The position numbers and the translations under genes are program-made. Positions 19,665 through 29,885 of a stretch of 64,000 nucleotides of DNA are shown piece after piece. Source of the DNA: Leishmania donovani (lineage: Eukaryota; Euglenozoa; Kinetoplastea; Trypanosomatida; Trypanosomatidae); assembly GCF_000227135.1 (NCBI RefSeq), contig NC_018263.1:549601-613600 (forward strand). The letters run 5' to 3'. The first letter of the stretch is position 1. Each line of letters begins with the position of its first letter. The notes beneath the pieces were generated by a model, which saw only the letters and a list, made by a program, of their open reading frames with translations, was not told the DNA's origin and searched no databases.

Positions 19665-22511
19665 TCACGAAGTCTCAGCCGTTGCAGGCGCATTGACTCG
19701 CGCGGCACGCCCCACGTGCCTCGGCGAGCCTCCGTCCGCTTCGGCAGCTGCCGCCTTCGCGGTTGCCTTTTGCTGTTTTAGACGCTCGCGTTTGCCGCGA
19801 CGTTTCTTTGCCTTGGAGGTGCCGTTTTTCGTGTCTTCGGCCCTTTTCCTTGACGTTGTCCGACCAATGTTGCCGTCGTCGTTGTCCGACAACGTGCCGT
19901 CGTTGTCATCCACGTTGGCACTGCGCTTCTTGCCGGGGACGGCGTCGACCACCAACGCAGAAAGAGTGCGCTCCTTCTTTGCCACCTTCCTGAGCCGCTG
20001 CAGCTCTGCAATGTCCTCCTCGTCCACTGCACAGCGCGGCAGATTCACAACGTTTGCCGGGCCACGCGGCGTCTGTGAGTAGTCATACGACACCCCGAGC
20101 GCCGCAAAGATGGCCTGCTGCGCCGCTGATTTCTCGCTCGACGAGGACGCTGTGCTGTCTACCCTTCCAGGTATCGCGGAGGGCCCAGATGCGGCTGTGA
20201 TGGAGGACGGTGGTTGCGAAGTCGCAGCCTGTAGAACGGGCGCCATGCGACGCAACTCGAAGCTGTATACGTAGTGTCCGCCAACTGGGGTTGTACCCGG
20301 CGTCGCTCTTGAGGCCTTCGCGGCCCCAGCCAAGGAAGGCGGATGCGCCGAACTGAACGCCGACTCCCCTACTTCGGCTTTCGCCACTGACGCGGCTGCC
20401 TTGGTGAGCGTCGCCATGCGGCGCACACCGAGTCCGAGGGCGTATGCCCAGACAGTCATCAGGGAGAAGAGCAGGTTGGCCTTTGCTAAGCTGGCTGGTG
20501 ACACCATCTGCAGGGCTTTCTTCAGCATCTCTCTGACGCTGGGGAGGTGCGCGGACCGCATGCCTGCAGCGGTGTAGTGACCGCTGCGCGCAGCCGAGGA
20601 CGCTCCGTCAACGCCACTAGTGAAGTTTTGCATCAGAGCTGCAAGGGACACGTTGCTCGTGCGCGCACCACGCACAGCCCAAGCGTTCGAAGCCGCAGGC
20701 GCCACCAGATGCTCGCCAACGTCAAGCTCGCTTGTGGAGGACGACGCGTCACGCGCGAAGGTGGCGTGGTTGGCGTCAAGCCTTGACGAGGCGTTGGCGG
20801 CATCGATGGTAGCCGACGCGCCACCCGATGCGGCCACTAAGAGCTCCTTTTTGGCGAGGCCGTGCAGGGGGAACGAGAACGTGCGCGTCGCCTCCTGGCC
20901 GAGCACCCACATCACCGCAGAGAGACTAGGGAGCATGATGGCAGTCTCGGACAGTGGCCGTGAGTCGAGAAACGTTTGCTTCAAAGTCGGCGTCTTGTCA
21001 AGATTACACCCGACAATGTAGCGGAGCGTCGCGTAGACGGCATTGGAGAGGTAGGTGATGGCGCTGCTCTTCTCCTCCTCGACGGGCGGTCGCGGCTCCG
21101 CGTCAGCGTAATGTACAGCGTCCAAGATGGAGTGGAGGAATTGGCAGTTTAGTACAAGGCTGCCTCGGTTCGTCGAGTGCGTGTTGACTGAGGGGGTGAG
21201 TAGTGCGCGGCCTGTCTCGGCATCCGCGGTAGACAAATTCTTGTACTTGTGTTTGCAGTACGCCTGCCAGCACGACCCGGAATCCACCTTTGTGGCGCCG
21301 CGCACCAGCGACGGCACATTGACGGCGTTGCCCATGACAATCATAAAGAGAAACACCATGTCAACGCAGCTCGTGTGCGTGATGGAGGAAACGAGCAGCT
21401 CGCCCTCCGTCGGAGCAGCGCTGGCTTCCTTGACGTACTTGCCATCATCAATGGGCACCTCCTCCATCTCTGACACAGGTGCCTTAGCGGTTGCGCCTGC
21501 AGTCGCCGTGGGCACCTTCGTCGGCTTCGTCTCCACATGCTCTGGCTGATCGTCATCGCTGCTGTCCGCCAATTCGATGCGCACGCCGGTGGCCACCATT
21601 GGGCCGTCCTGCTTGCGGCGACGCACCACACCGTCGTCTCGAGCAGCCGTCGCCGTCGCCGTGGCGACCGCCGTGTCCTTAACGGAAAGTTCTACCTCCT
21701 CGTCACTGTGTTGCTTCCCCGCACGTTTTGTTGCCGGCGCAGTGGCAAAGGAGTTTGCCCTATTGGGCTCTGCAGCGTTTCTTTCCGCCATCGCCTTCAT
21801 CTTGGCGGCGGCAGCTGCCGCCGCCTCCTCCTCCTCCTCGCTCGCGGCGTAGAAGGCGTCGGTGCAGGTGGCCACAAACGCTAGGACGCGATCGAGGCGC
21901 AAAATCGAAGGCTCGAAGAGGACGTCCTGCAACTTTGTGGCAATGGAAACCTGCTGGGGTGCTGGGCCGCAGAGCACGCCGCACAGCACATCAGAGTCCT
22001 CCGAGATAAAGAGAAAGGTAGGAAGGACAGTGGCTCCGCTGGCAATGGCACACGTCACCAAGCAACGCTGCAGGTCAAGAAGCTTGTAGTCCGCCTCTCC
22101 CGCCACACCGCGTCCGCTCGTCAGCACGTACGGGTTAGCCCTAGAGCCGGTACCCAACCCGTTGTTGCTCCCTTGCTGCGCACGGTACGCGTCCGCCAAC
22201 TGCCCGCACAGCTTCTGCACATGCACATCGAGGTCACCGATCCCCACAAGAGCGTGGCGGTGGGCGCGGGCCGTGCCGCTGCGGTCGCGCTGGGAGTCTA
22301 GCGCGAAAATGACAGCTGACCTCGCCACGACATGGTCGGGATTGAGAAACGCGCGCAAGTTGTCAAGCCCAACTGTCTGCGCCGCGTTCGTGGCGTCAAT
22401 CAAGATGAAGTCGAAGATGAGCGGCTCGTGCCTCGAGCTGCCTTTCGGCACACGACACAGCGCACTAGGCGAGGAACGCGCAATAAACTTGACAAAGTCA
22501 GGGATGCCCAT
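19665..22511 (-). CDS. divergent XRN-family 5'-3' exoribonuclease
   Basis: A 948-residue protein. I place the start at ATG 22511 (MGIPDFVKFIARSSPS) because XRN proteins begin 'MG.P.FF.W...R'; the frame is open further upstream but without a family match. XRN active-site blocks can be followed: LIDATNAAQ (about 40-48, first Asp), FALDSQRDRSGTARAHR (about 70-86, second Asp), VAGEADYKLLDL (about 138-149, Glu then Asp where the family has Glu-x-Glu), ISEDSDVLCGVL (about 168-179, the Asp-x-Asp pair), and VFLFMIVMGNAVNVPSL (about 387-403). In the last block the family motif is Gly-Asn-Asp, and here Asp is Ala. A Ala/Glu linker separates blocks four and five. The C terminus is basic (SKAKKRRGKRERLKQQK), typical of nuclear or nucleolar targeting. 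XRN enzymes degrade 5'-monophosphate RNA; trypanosomatids have four (XRNA-D) and I cannot say which this is. Confidence 0.85.
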   Translation of the reverse strand: MGIPDFVKFIARSSPSALCRVPKGSSRHEPLIFDFILIDATNAAQTVGLDNLRAFLNPDHVVARSAVIFALDSQRDRSGTARAHRHALVGIGDLDVHVQKLCGQLADAYRAQQGSNNGLGTGSRANPYVLTSGRGVAGEADYKLLDLQRCLVTCAIASGATVLPTFLFISEDSDVLCGVLCGPAPQQVSIATKLQDVLFEPSILRLDRVLAFVATCTDAFYAASEEEEEAAAAAAAKMKAMAERNAAEPNRANSFATAPATKRAGKQHSDEEVELSVKDTAVATATATAARDDGVVRRRKQDGPMVATGVRIELADSSDDDQPEHVETKPTKVPTATAGATAKAPVSEMEEVPIDDGKYVKEASAAPTEGELLVSSITHTSCVDMVFLFMIVMGNAVNVPSLVRGATKVDSGSCWQAYCKHKYKNLSTADAETGRALLTPSVNTHSTNRGSLVLNCQFLHSILDAVHYADAEPRPPVEEEKSSAITYLSNAVYATLRYIVGCNLDKTPTLKQTFLDSRPLSETAIMLPSLSAVMWVLGQEATRTFSFPLHGLAKKELLVAASGGASATIDAANASSRLDANHATFARDASSSTSELDVGEHLVAPAASNAWAVRGARTSNVSLAALMQNFTSGVDGASSAARSGHYTAAGMRSAHLPSVREMLKKALQMVSPASLAKANLLFSLMTVWAYALGLGVRRMATLTKAAASVAKAEVGESAFSSAHPPSLAGAAKASRATPGTTPVGGHYVYSFELRRMAPVLQAATSQPPSSITAASGPSAIPGRVDSTASSSSEKSAAQQAIFAALGVSYDYSQTPRGPANVVNLPRCAVDEEDIAELQRLRKVAKKERTLSALVVDAVPGKKRSANVDDNDGTLSDNDDGNIGRTTSRKRAEDTKNGTSKAKKRRGKRERLKQQKATAKAAAAEADGGSPRHVGRAARVNAPATAETS

Positions 22512-23423
22512 GGTTGCTGCGCAGTGGGGTTCCAGAAACAGTAGAAGGGGGGGTGCGGGAGAGGACGAAGGTTGCGTTCCCTGTCCGTGGCAATATGCAA
22601 GACGACAAAACTGCACAGAGCAGGTGTCAATGCATAGGACGGGTGGAAAGCCGGAAAGAGCGCAGAAACAAAAAATCTCTGTCTGCCCTGGTCGTCTGTG
22701 GCATGATGCGTGCGTGATGGTGTTTTGCACAAAGACGTTGCCGGTGCAGCAATGGACCAACATGGGCAGCGAGCGCCGAAAGGCAAAGGGGAAGGCTGAA
22801 TAAGAAGGGGTGGCGCCAAGGCCGGCACAAGCGCGCACACAGGTGCAAATACGATACGCAACCATCCGTGCAGCGCCCAACATCCGTGTGCATGAGGGAG
22901 CTAAAGACCCATCTCGATGTGAGAAAACGAGCAGAAGCGGTCACACCGTTGCTTCCCGGCTACTGCGTATGTGGAGTGCAGTCACGCAGGTATGAGAGAC
23001 CTCTTCGCTTTTCCTTGCAGTGGCAACCGACCACCTGCGCGCCGGCGACACAGAAACAACAAAAGAAATCCGTCGCCCGCCCCACCCCCACACACACGCA
23101 GACACACAAAACGCTGTTACGCGAAACGTTTAAAGTGGCTCCTTTCCTCCTGGGGGAGAGAGAAGGAAGACAAGGTGGACATATGCGCACTATCATCATC
23201 GGGCTGAAGCAGACCACAGTGGAGAGAGGAGGCCTTTGCGCAGCGGCAGTACACAAGCTATAGGGTCACCTGGCGTCAGAAAGAGGCACACGAGCAACGC
23301 GCACGCGTGGCGACTACGCCTTCTAGCTTACCTCTCGGTGGGGGGGGGGAAGAACGGGGTAGAAGTAGTCTGGAGAGTGTAAAAGAGTGAGTAAGCAGCG
23401 CTGCGACTACCACAGCGCGGGAC
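22512..23423. other. intergenic region
   Basis: No supported gene; the open frame that continues the XRN frame upstream to 22883 carries no family match and starts with a non-ATG codon or a poor context. A purine-rich stretch at about 22538-22570 is a candidate splice-acceptor tract for XRN on the minus strand. Short (CA)n near 23088-23108 and a poly-G run at about 23340-23349. Confidence 0.4.
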
Positions 23424-23735
23424 TTACCCGGCCCCGCCAGCCTCACGCACCGTCTCCAGCTCTGCCTTCAGCTGCTTGATCTTTAGATCGTACATGTTGC
23501 GAACCTTCTGCAGCTCCTCTGCGGTCCCCTTGTGCTCCAGCGCTGCCTGCAGGCTCTCCCAGCGGTTCAGGACATCTTGCGTCTGCTTCTCCGCGTCCTC
23601 CATGTCGTCCGCGAAGTACGTTGTGCCGACGCTTTCCTTCGCATCGGTAATCAGCTCGCAGGCCTCCGCAAACGAGTCCATCAGCTCGTCAACCTGCTCC
23701 TTCGTTGTCAAATCCCTTTTTGGTGGCGTTGCCAT
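23424..23735 (-). CDS. small helical (coiled-coil) protein, 103 aa
   Basis: The frame from ATG 23735 (MATPPKRDLTTKEQVDEL) to a TAA at 23424 gives 103 residues. The frame stays open upstream to 24176, but that extension is Cys/Ser-rich and lacks a helical character, so I use the 23735 ATG. The protein is acidic and almost all helix: DELMDSFAEACELITDAKES, then DDMEDAEKQTQDVLNRWESL and EELQKVRNMYDLKIKQLKAELE, with heptad-like hydrophobic spacing in the last 40 residues. It could be a small subunit or adaptor of a larger complex. I recognise no named family; tubulin cofactor A, which is similar in length and helicity, was considered but its conserved segments are not seen. Confidence 0.68.
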   Translation of the reverse strand: MATPPKRDLTTKEQVDELMDSFAEACELITDAKESVGTTYFADDMEDAEKQTQDVLNRWESLQAALEHKGTAEELQKVRNMYDLKIKQLKAELETVREAGGAG

Positions 23736-24285
23736 GGTGGCGGTGTGCTCGCAGCGCTTGCAGACAGACAGCAATGCGTGATCGCTGCTGAGCAAGGCCG
23801 CCGTTCCTGTACCCCTTGAGGACGCCGCGCAACGGCGAAGGTACGCCGCCTGCGGGGGTTCGACCAGCAAGGCGCAGAACGCGACACCCAGAGAAGGCCG
23901 GCAGCGCCTATGAGCACCGCAGCAACTTGAGAGGTTACGACAGAGCATTGGTAGCAGACAACACAACCAGTAAAGCGCCTCTGTCAACGCGGCTTTTTGT
24001 GATCGTGTATGTGGTGTGAGGAAAGTCGAAGATAGGTCGAGCGAGATTATACCAGAAGCAGGAAGACCGCTCGTCCGAGCATGTGACAGCTGCTGCACAA
24101 GAATTAAACATCCCTGGCCAAAAACTCTACAGTACCAGTTGCAGTTATACATGATTGGCTCCCCATCTGACAACAATTACCCAACGAACTTGCACACTGT
24201 CGGCAGAACACCAACTTATGCAGCGGGAACTCCTGTCCCAAAACGCAGGGTAAGTCCTTTTCTCTCTTGGTGCACATTCTCTTGT
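23736..24285. other. intergenic region left of repeats
   Basis: No supported gene. AT content rises around 24080-24180. A GTAAGT at 24251-24256 lies 41 bases before a TTTTACTTCCAG that ends at 24297, at the edge of the family B repeat. Confidence 0.4.
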
Positions 24286-24404
24286 TTTACTTCCAGGCCT
24301 CCGTTCCACCACGACAAAGTCACCAAACGCACGCGTGCACAGCCTCAGCTCACCTACCGCCCATGCACCACAGCTGCACCCTCGCCGTCCAGGACGAGCC
24401 GCCC
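24286..24404 (+). repeat. family B dispersed repeat, copy B1 (left part, cut by assembly gap)
   Basis: It begins TTTTACTTCCAGGCCTCCG and continues into CCACCACGACAAAGTCACC, matching copies at 34363, 34774 and 54323. It is cut by 531 N at 24405. The right side of the gap starts directly with the C module, followed by a B-tail segment at 25074-25174. Confidence 0.75.
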
Positions 24405-24935
24405 NNNNNNNNNNNNNNNNNNNNNNNNNNNNNNNNNNNNNNNNNNNNNNNNNNNNNNNNNNNNNNNNNNNNNNNNNNNNNNNNNNNNNNNNNNNNNNNN
24501 NNNNNNNNNNNNNNNNNNNNNNNNNNNNNNNNNNNNNNNNNNNNNNNNNNNNNNNNNNNNNNNNNNNNNNNNNNNNNNNNNNNNNNNNNNNNNNNNNNNN
24601 NNNNNNNNNNNNNNNNNNNNNNNNNNNNNNNNNNNNNNNNNNNNNNNNNNNNNNNNNNNNNNNNNNNNNNNNNNNNNNNNNNNNNNNNNNNNNNNNNNNN
24701 NNNNNNNNNNNNNNNNNNNNNNNNNNNNNNNNNNNNNNNNNNNNNNNNNNNNNNNNNNNNNNNNNNNNNNNNNNNNNNNNNNNNNNNNNNNNNNNNNNNN
24801 NNNNNNNNNNNNNNNNNNNNNNNNNNNNNNNNNNNNNNNNNNNNNNNNNNNNNNNNNNNNNNNNNNNNNNNNNNNNNNNNNNNNNNNNNNNNNNNNNNNN
24901 NNNNNNNNNNNNNNNNNNNNNNNNNNNNNNNNNNN
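24405..24935. other. assembly gap, 531 N
   Basis: A run of N within the family B repeat. The size suggests an estimated gap. Open frames reported across it have no meaning. Confidence 0.99.
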
Positions 24936-25174
24936 GGGGGTCGCTAGTCACGCCCAGCGGGGAAAGCCCATGCAGCGCGGGTGACGCGTGCCTAGTCATG
25001 TCACCGCGTGCAGCGCCCTAGCGGGAAATGACGCTTGCTCCGAGTCTCGAACGACCGGCGAACCTCGCGTAGTCTCGCCGTCTTCATCTGGCGTTTCCAT
25101 CGGGGCCATGCGTCGGCGGCGTGTCTGGCAGGCTCGCCCGCCTCTGCCGTGGCAGATGGAACGAAGGGGGGAGG
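24936..25174 (+). repeat. C module (copy C1) followed by family B tail
   Basis: Bases 24936-25073 match the first 139 or so bases of module C, from the G-run through GTCGCTAGTCACGCCCAG to CCTCGCGTAG. Then the sequence switches, without the hairpin half of C, into the last hundred bases of family B (CTCGCCGTCTTCATCTGGCG to CAGATGGAACGAAGG). The order C, B tail, C is therefore a mosaic. Confidence 0.7.
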
Positions 25175-25628
25175 GGGGGGTCGCTAGTCACGCCCAGCGG
25201 GGAAAGCCCATGCAGCGCGGGTGACGCGTGCCTAGTCATGTCACCGCGTGCAGCGCCCTAGCGGGAAATGACGCTTGCTCCGAGTCTCGAACGACCGGCG
25301 AACCTCGCGTAGTGTACCCGGCACAATGCCGGGTAGGGCGCCCCTATACGGAAAACAGGCGGGCCGAGGGCTCTGGCGGGGCGGGGGTACCGCAATGCCA
25401 GCAGGGAGCCGTAGGCCGCCCACCATCTAATTGGAACGCCTCATGAATCAGGGTGCACATGCGTGGCGCTGCTGTATCAGTTGCGCTTTCGTATCTGAGG
25501 AACGGAAAAGAAGTCAGGCACGAATAGGGACAAGGCGCAGCGGAGCAACAGTGGTGGCAAATAGATTCGGTGTATACACTGCCGTACACGACCAAAAAGG
25601 AAAAACATGCAGTGCCACCACATCGTCG
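25175..25628 (+). repeat. C module (copy C2) plus right flank, duplicated at 25728-26172
   Basis: C2 runs to about 25431 and includes a perfect stem of 8 with a 3-base loop, ACCCGGCA-CAA-TGCCGGGT, at 25316-25334. From 25184 to 25628 the sequence is identical by eye to 25728-26172 on the other side of a 99-N gap, 445 bases. This includes unique-looking flank beyond C, which points to overlap not merged in scaffolding instead of a biological duplication. Confidence 0.72.
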
Positions 25629-25727
25629 NNNNNNNNNNNNNNNNNNNNNNNNNNNNNNNNNNNNNNNNNNNNNNNNNNNNNNNNNNNNNNNNNNNNNNNN
25701 NNNNNNNNNNNNNNNNNNNNNNNNNNN
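25629..25727. other. assembly gap, 99 N
   Basis: A fixed-length run of N between two identical 445-base stretches. Confidence 0.99.
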
Positions 25728-26172
25728 CTAGTCACGCCCAGCGGGGAAAGCCCATGCAGCGCGGGTGACGCGTGCCTAGTCATGTCACCGCGTGCAGCGC
25801 CCTAGCGGGAAATGACGCTTGCTCCGAGTCTCGAACGACCGGCGAACCTCGCGTAGTGTACCCGGCACAATGCCGGGTAGGGCGCCCCTATACGGAAAAC
25901 AGGCGGGCCGAGGGCTCTGGCGGGGCGGGGGTACCGCAATGCCAGCAGGGAGCCGTAGGCCGCCCACCATCTAATTGGAACGCCTCATGAATCAGGGTGC
26001 ACATGCGTGGCGCTGCTGTATCAGTTGCGCTTTCGTATCTGAGGAACGGAAAAGAAGTCAGGCACGAATAGGGACAAGGCGCAGCGGAGCAACAGTGGTG
26101 GCAAATAGATTCGGTGTATACACTGCCGTACACGACCAAAAAGGAAAAACATGCAGTGCCACCACATCGTCG
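25728..26172 (+). repeat. C module (copy C3) plus flank, second copy of 25184-25628
   Basis: Same sequence as 25184-25628, then unique sequence from 26173. See the finding on unmerged overlaps. Confidence 0.72.
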
Positions 26173-26943
26173 GTGTACATCCTGCTTGACGGAGTGTAAC
26201 CCTGTGCGTTTCTCGTGCAAAGTAGTTACCCATTCCGCTGTGACGAACAGTTGTGCCTTTTTTCTTTGTGTGTGTGTGTGCGCGCGTGTGTGTGTTTACC
26301 TTGTGCTGTTGCCATGCATCATTCATACGCTTCAAACATAATGACTATGACATACACCTATAATAACGGGAAAAGGAGTCAAAACAAGAGCATCGCACCT
26401 GGAATACAAACAAAAAAAAAAAACATATCGACGACGAACAACAACCGTAACAGCAACAAACCACGCAAAGAAGAGCGAAAGGAGAGAGCGAAAGGAAAGA
26501 GAGGGGATAGGCGGCCCACACACCCACCCACACACACACACACACATGCACACACAGAAAAATAAGAAGCACCATAATGAAAAGAGAACAAGAGATACAG
26601 AAAGCACCAACGACGAGGGAAATTTCCATGGCAGAAACAGGAGCAGACGGGGTGTGACGTCACCATCCGCCACATCTGCGGCTGACGGTCACACACACAC
26701 ACACTTATGTACATGCATACACACACCTAACGTATACATTCCCCGCAGCCTCTCCGAAAGTCCGGGGAAGACGAAAACTAACAAGTACACATAGAATGTC
26801 AGCACCACACCAGCACACGTACTCTTCACCACCGTACCCATGGCGGCTTACGCACAGGCCTCACAAGGCCAACACCGATTTATTCAACATGCTCATTCTG
26901 CGACATGCAAAAGGAGCCCAACTCTAAAAGTCCTGGCACACGC
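26173..26943. other. intergenic region with (GT)n and (CA)n runs
   Basis: No gene. (GT)n at about 26268-26280 with a further GT patch to 26294, (CA)n at about 26527-26546, smaller (CA)n at about 26690-26703. A-rich, weakly coding-like nowhere. Confidence 0.4.
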
Positions 26944-27464
26944 CCAGCGCATGGGGAGATGCAGCGGTAGGGCAAGCCCTGCAGCCGTGCGCCGACCCAG
27001 TCACCCGGGCACCGCCGCTGCGTCGAACAGTGCTCACACACACACACACACACACACTCACACAGCAGCGGCCGTTGCGCCGGTCGCCACCCGGTGCANN
27101 NNNNNNNNNNNNNNNNNNNNNNNNNNNNNNNNNNNNNNNNNNNNNNNNNNNNNNNNNNNNNNNNNNNNNNNNNNNNNNNNNNNNNNNNNNNNNNNNNNNN
27201 NNNNNNNNNNNNNNNNNNNNNNNNNNNNNNNNNNNNNNNNNNNNNNNNNNNNNNNNNNNNNNNNNNNNNNNNNNNNNNNNNNNNNNNNNNNNNNNNNNNN
27301 NNNNNNNNNNNNNNNNNNNNNNNNCTCCGCAGTGGCAGGGGATAGGGGCGAGGGGCTGCTTGGCTTTTTCCACACACAATGCGTGGGGGCGCTGGACCCT
27401 GCGACACCACGCACTGAGGTGTCGCCCCGTCCTCATGGAGAGTCGGCACGCAGCTGAAAAAAAA
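26944..27464 (+). repeat. family A dispersed repeat, copy A2 (5' truncated, with gap)
   Basis: It starts abruptly at CAGCGCATGGGGAG, without the A/T-rich leader and the first hundred bases of the body seen in copy A1. It has a longer internal (CA)n, a 226-N gap, and ends in ACGCAGCTG plus eight A at 27464. The bases after the A-run (TATAGTGATGTAGTG) resemble those after copy A4 (GTATAGTGATGCAGTG), so they may belong to the element. 5' truncation is what target-primed reverse transcription often gives. Confidence 0.75.
27099..27324. other. assembly gap, 226 N
   Basis: A gap inside family A copy A2. Its left edge lies just past the point where the gaps in copies A3 and A5 begin. Confidence 0.99.
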
Positions 27465-29885
27465 TATAGTGATGTAGTGCAAGATGAAGTGAGGAAGTAG
27501 TGTGGAAGGCGACGAAAAGAGTGAGCCACCATGTCGTGCACGTGCGCACGCATCAGGCATTTGTCGTGTCCAAACAAGAAAAAGGTGGAGGAAGGGAGCC
27601 TAAAAGCAAGAACGTATCTTTGACGAAAAAGACGACATGAAAATGCGGCTGCAGAAGCAACACAACTCACTCTCAACACAGCAACAAAGAAAAACGGATC
27701 AAACAATAAAAAGAAAACGCTGATGGTGGGAAACAGCAAAAAAAAGCACAGTCGCTCGATGGCTTCTTTGCTCGCCTCTGCTGCCATGTAGCTCCCGCGC
27801 GGCGGCTTTCTTTTGCTGTTTTTTTTTTTTTTTCCGGCGACAACTCCTCTGCCCTCCTTTTTTTTCGCAACCTTTTGCTCGTGTTTTATTTTCGCTTGTC
27901 TCTCTTAGAGGAGCGTGTGGGCGCCGAACGAGGCCGGGCATCATCCGACTCTTCTGCTTCCCACCTCGCACAGGCAAGGGGATCCCCATCTGGGATATGA
28001 AGACGCGTGGCCCGCTTGCTGGTAGTCTTCTGACCTCTGCCCCTCTCAACTCGTAAGATGCATGTTGCATGGCTCCACTGGAGGGTGCAGCTGTACCTCA
28101 GTCTGCCCTACCCGTGTAAGTTCCGAGAAAAGGTGAGCAGAAGAGGAAGAAAAGAGACGGAAAGTTGCAGCCAAGCACGGCTGAGGGAAGAGGAAAGGGG
28201 GGAGGGAAGCGAGGAGGGGGCGCTTGTCTCGGGAGTACACAATCAATTGGAAGAGCAACATGAGAAGGAAAAAAAAGCAAAAACAGAAACAGAACTGTCT
28301 GAGACGGGCATTCTCTTCTCGCACCTTCCAGAAAAAAAAAAGAGAGCAGCGGAGCTATAGAGCACAGGGAGAGCAAGGAGCGTGGAAAACGAGGAGGAAG
28401 GACAGTTCATGAATTGATACACGCCCCTCACCCCCTTTTGTGTGTGTGTGTGTGTGTGGGGGGGGGGGCTCTCTCTCCCTTCCTCTTCCTCGTTCACCTA
28501 TCTCTCCGCCTAATGCCCGCGTCCATGAAAGGAACATTCCTCCCGAACAGACAAGCGCACCACCTCAAAAAAAGCGCGCATCTACTACTATCAGGGAGTC
28601 TGCTGCAAGACAAGCGGCAGAGAGGAAGAGGTGGGGCAGTAAAGGAAAGGGGAAAGGTGTGATGAGAGTGGAAGGAAAGACGACGGCGGGAAAAAGACGA
28701 CCATTACCACCAAACAGCCACTGAAAATGCAACTGCAGACACAACACATGCACACACCCACACACGGGCAAGGCGTGCAATCGTGTAGTGTGTGCGTGTG
28801 TGGGTGTGTGCATGCGCGGAAGAAAGTGGAAGAGGAAGAGAGAGCAGCAGGTTCGCCGCTGTCCTGCCGTTGCTGCTGCCAGTGGACTGCTGGTATACAT
28901 CACTTACAAAACACTTTTCACATGAGAAAGAGCGAGGGAGAAAACCAAAAACAGAATGCCAAAGCAATACAAGCCCTCCAACAAGGGGGGAACGAGAGAA
29001 AAAAGGACACAGCTCAGTGGAAGTCAAACACATCATCTAGGAGAAACAGTGAGAAAGCAGGGGAAGCCCAGAGTGACACGGACGAGGAGACAAGCCACAT
29101 CCAACTAAGAAAACCAAAACACCAAGGCCGCAGCGGCCTCGATCACGTGGGTTCCATCAAAGCATCATTCCTCCGCGTCCCTGCCATCACCTTTCCTCAC
29201 GTAGATTCTCAGCACCGTCACCCGATCAAGATGGAACACGCAGAAAAACAAATGTAAGGGCCACGAAAATCAAAATAGAAGAACGAAAAATGGGGGACAA
29301 GGACGTGCACACGCACAGTCACACAGGCACAGACGCGCGTACCTCAAAGTGCCGAACAAGCATACACTCCACACATCACAACCGTGAAGTACGTGGACAT
29401 GACAGATAAAGACAGGAGGGTGAGAGCGAGAGATTGAGAGGGGGCTGGGTGGGCCGGGTTGTCGCCACAAGCACACACACACACACACACACGCGCGCGA
29501 GAAAAAAAAAGTAAACGAAAAAAAGAAAGGCGTGTATCTACATAAACGTGAAGAGACAGGAGAAGCAGCGGGGCCCTCGTCCACTACCGAGCCATTCGGT
29601 ATCTCGCAAGCCGCGCACCGAGCGAAACCTACCGACAGATGCGCGCACAGAGGACCAGCACGCAAAGGGTGCCGCCACATCGCAAACGCGCTTTGCCACT
29701 CGGCGTGCGCGAACGGCTCGGCACAATATGCCGCGAAGAGGAAGAAGATCACCAAAGGAAGGGAGAAATCAACGCGCCAGCCGCTCGGTCAGTTGCCTGC
29801 AGCGCACCGTGCCGGAACTCTGCCTGCTGCCATCCCGCTTCTTGTGTTGTCGCATCCTTTTCTGCTGTACGTTGTAGAGTCGGAC
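27465..29885. other. long intergenic region left of the first NEK kinase
   Basis: No gene found in 2.4 kb; it is 3'-side sequence of the kinase gene on the minus strand. It contains a T-run at about 27819-27833, purine-rich stretches near 28139-28222, (GT)n at about 28440-28458, a poly-G run at about 28459-28468, (CA)n at about 29473-29492, and several A-runs. Two forward open frames (28727-29257 and others) run through simple repeats and have no domain. Confidence 0.45.

Noticed and set aside
22512..22883. Upstream extension of the XRN frame by 124 codons
   Set aside because: XRN proteins start with MG.P.F, found at 22511; the extension has Cys/Ser/Pro-rich content with no match.
24251..24297. 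A cis-intron from GTAAGT to TTCCAG
   Set aside because: Cis-introns are very rare in trypanosomatids, it lies on the strand opposite to the local genes, and the flanks do not join into a coding frame. I keep only the edge observation as a finding.
24405..24935. Proteins spanning runs of N
   Set aside because: Frames made of unknown residues are artefacts of gap translation; none is listed.
25175..25430. Module C as a tRNA-derived short element
   Set aside because: On the minus strand a GTTCGAGAC resembles a pol III B box, but I find no matching A box at a suitable distance and no tRNA fold.
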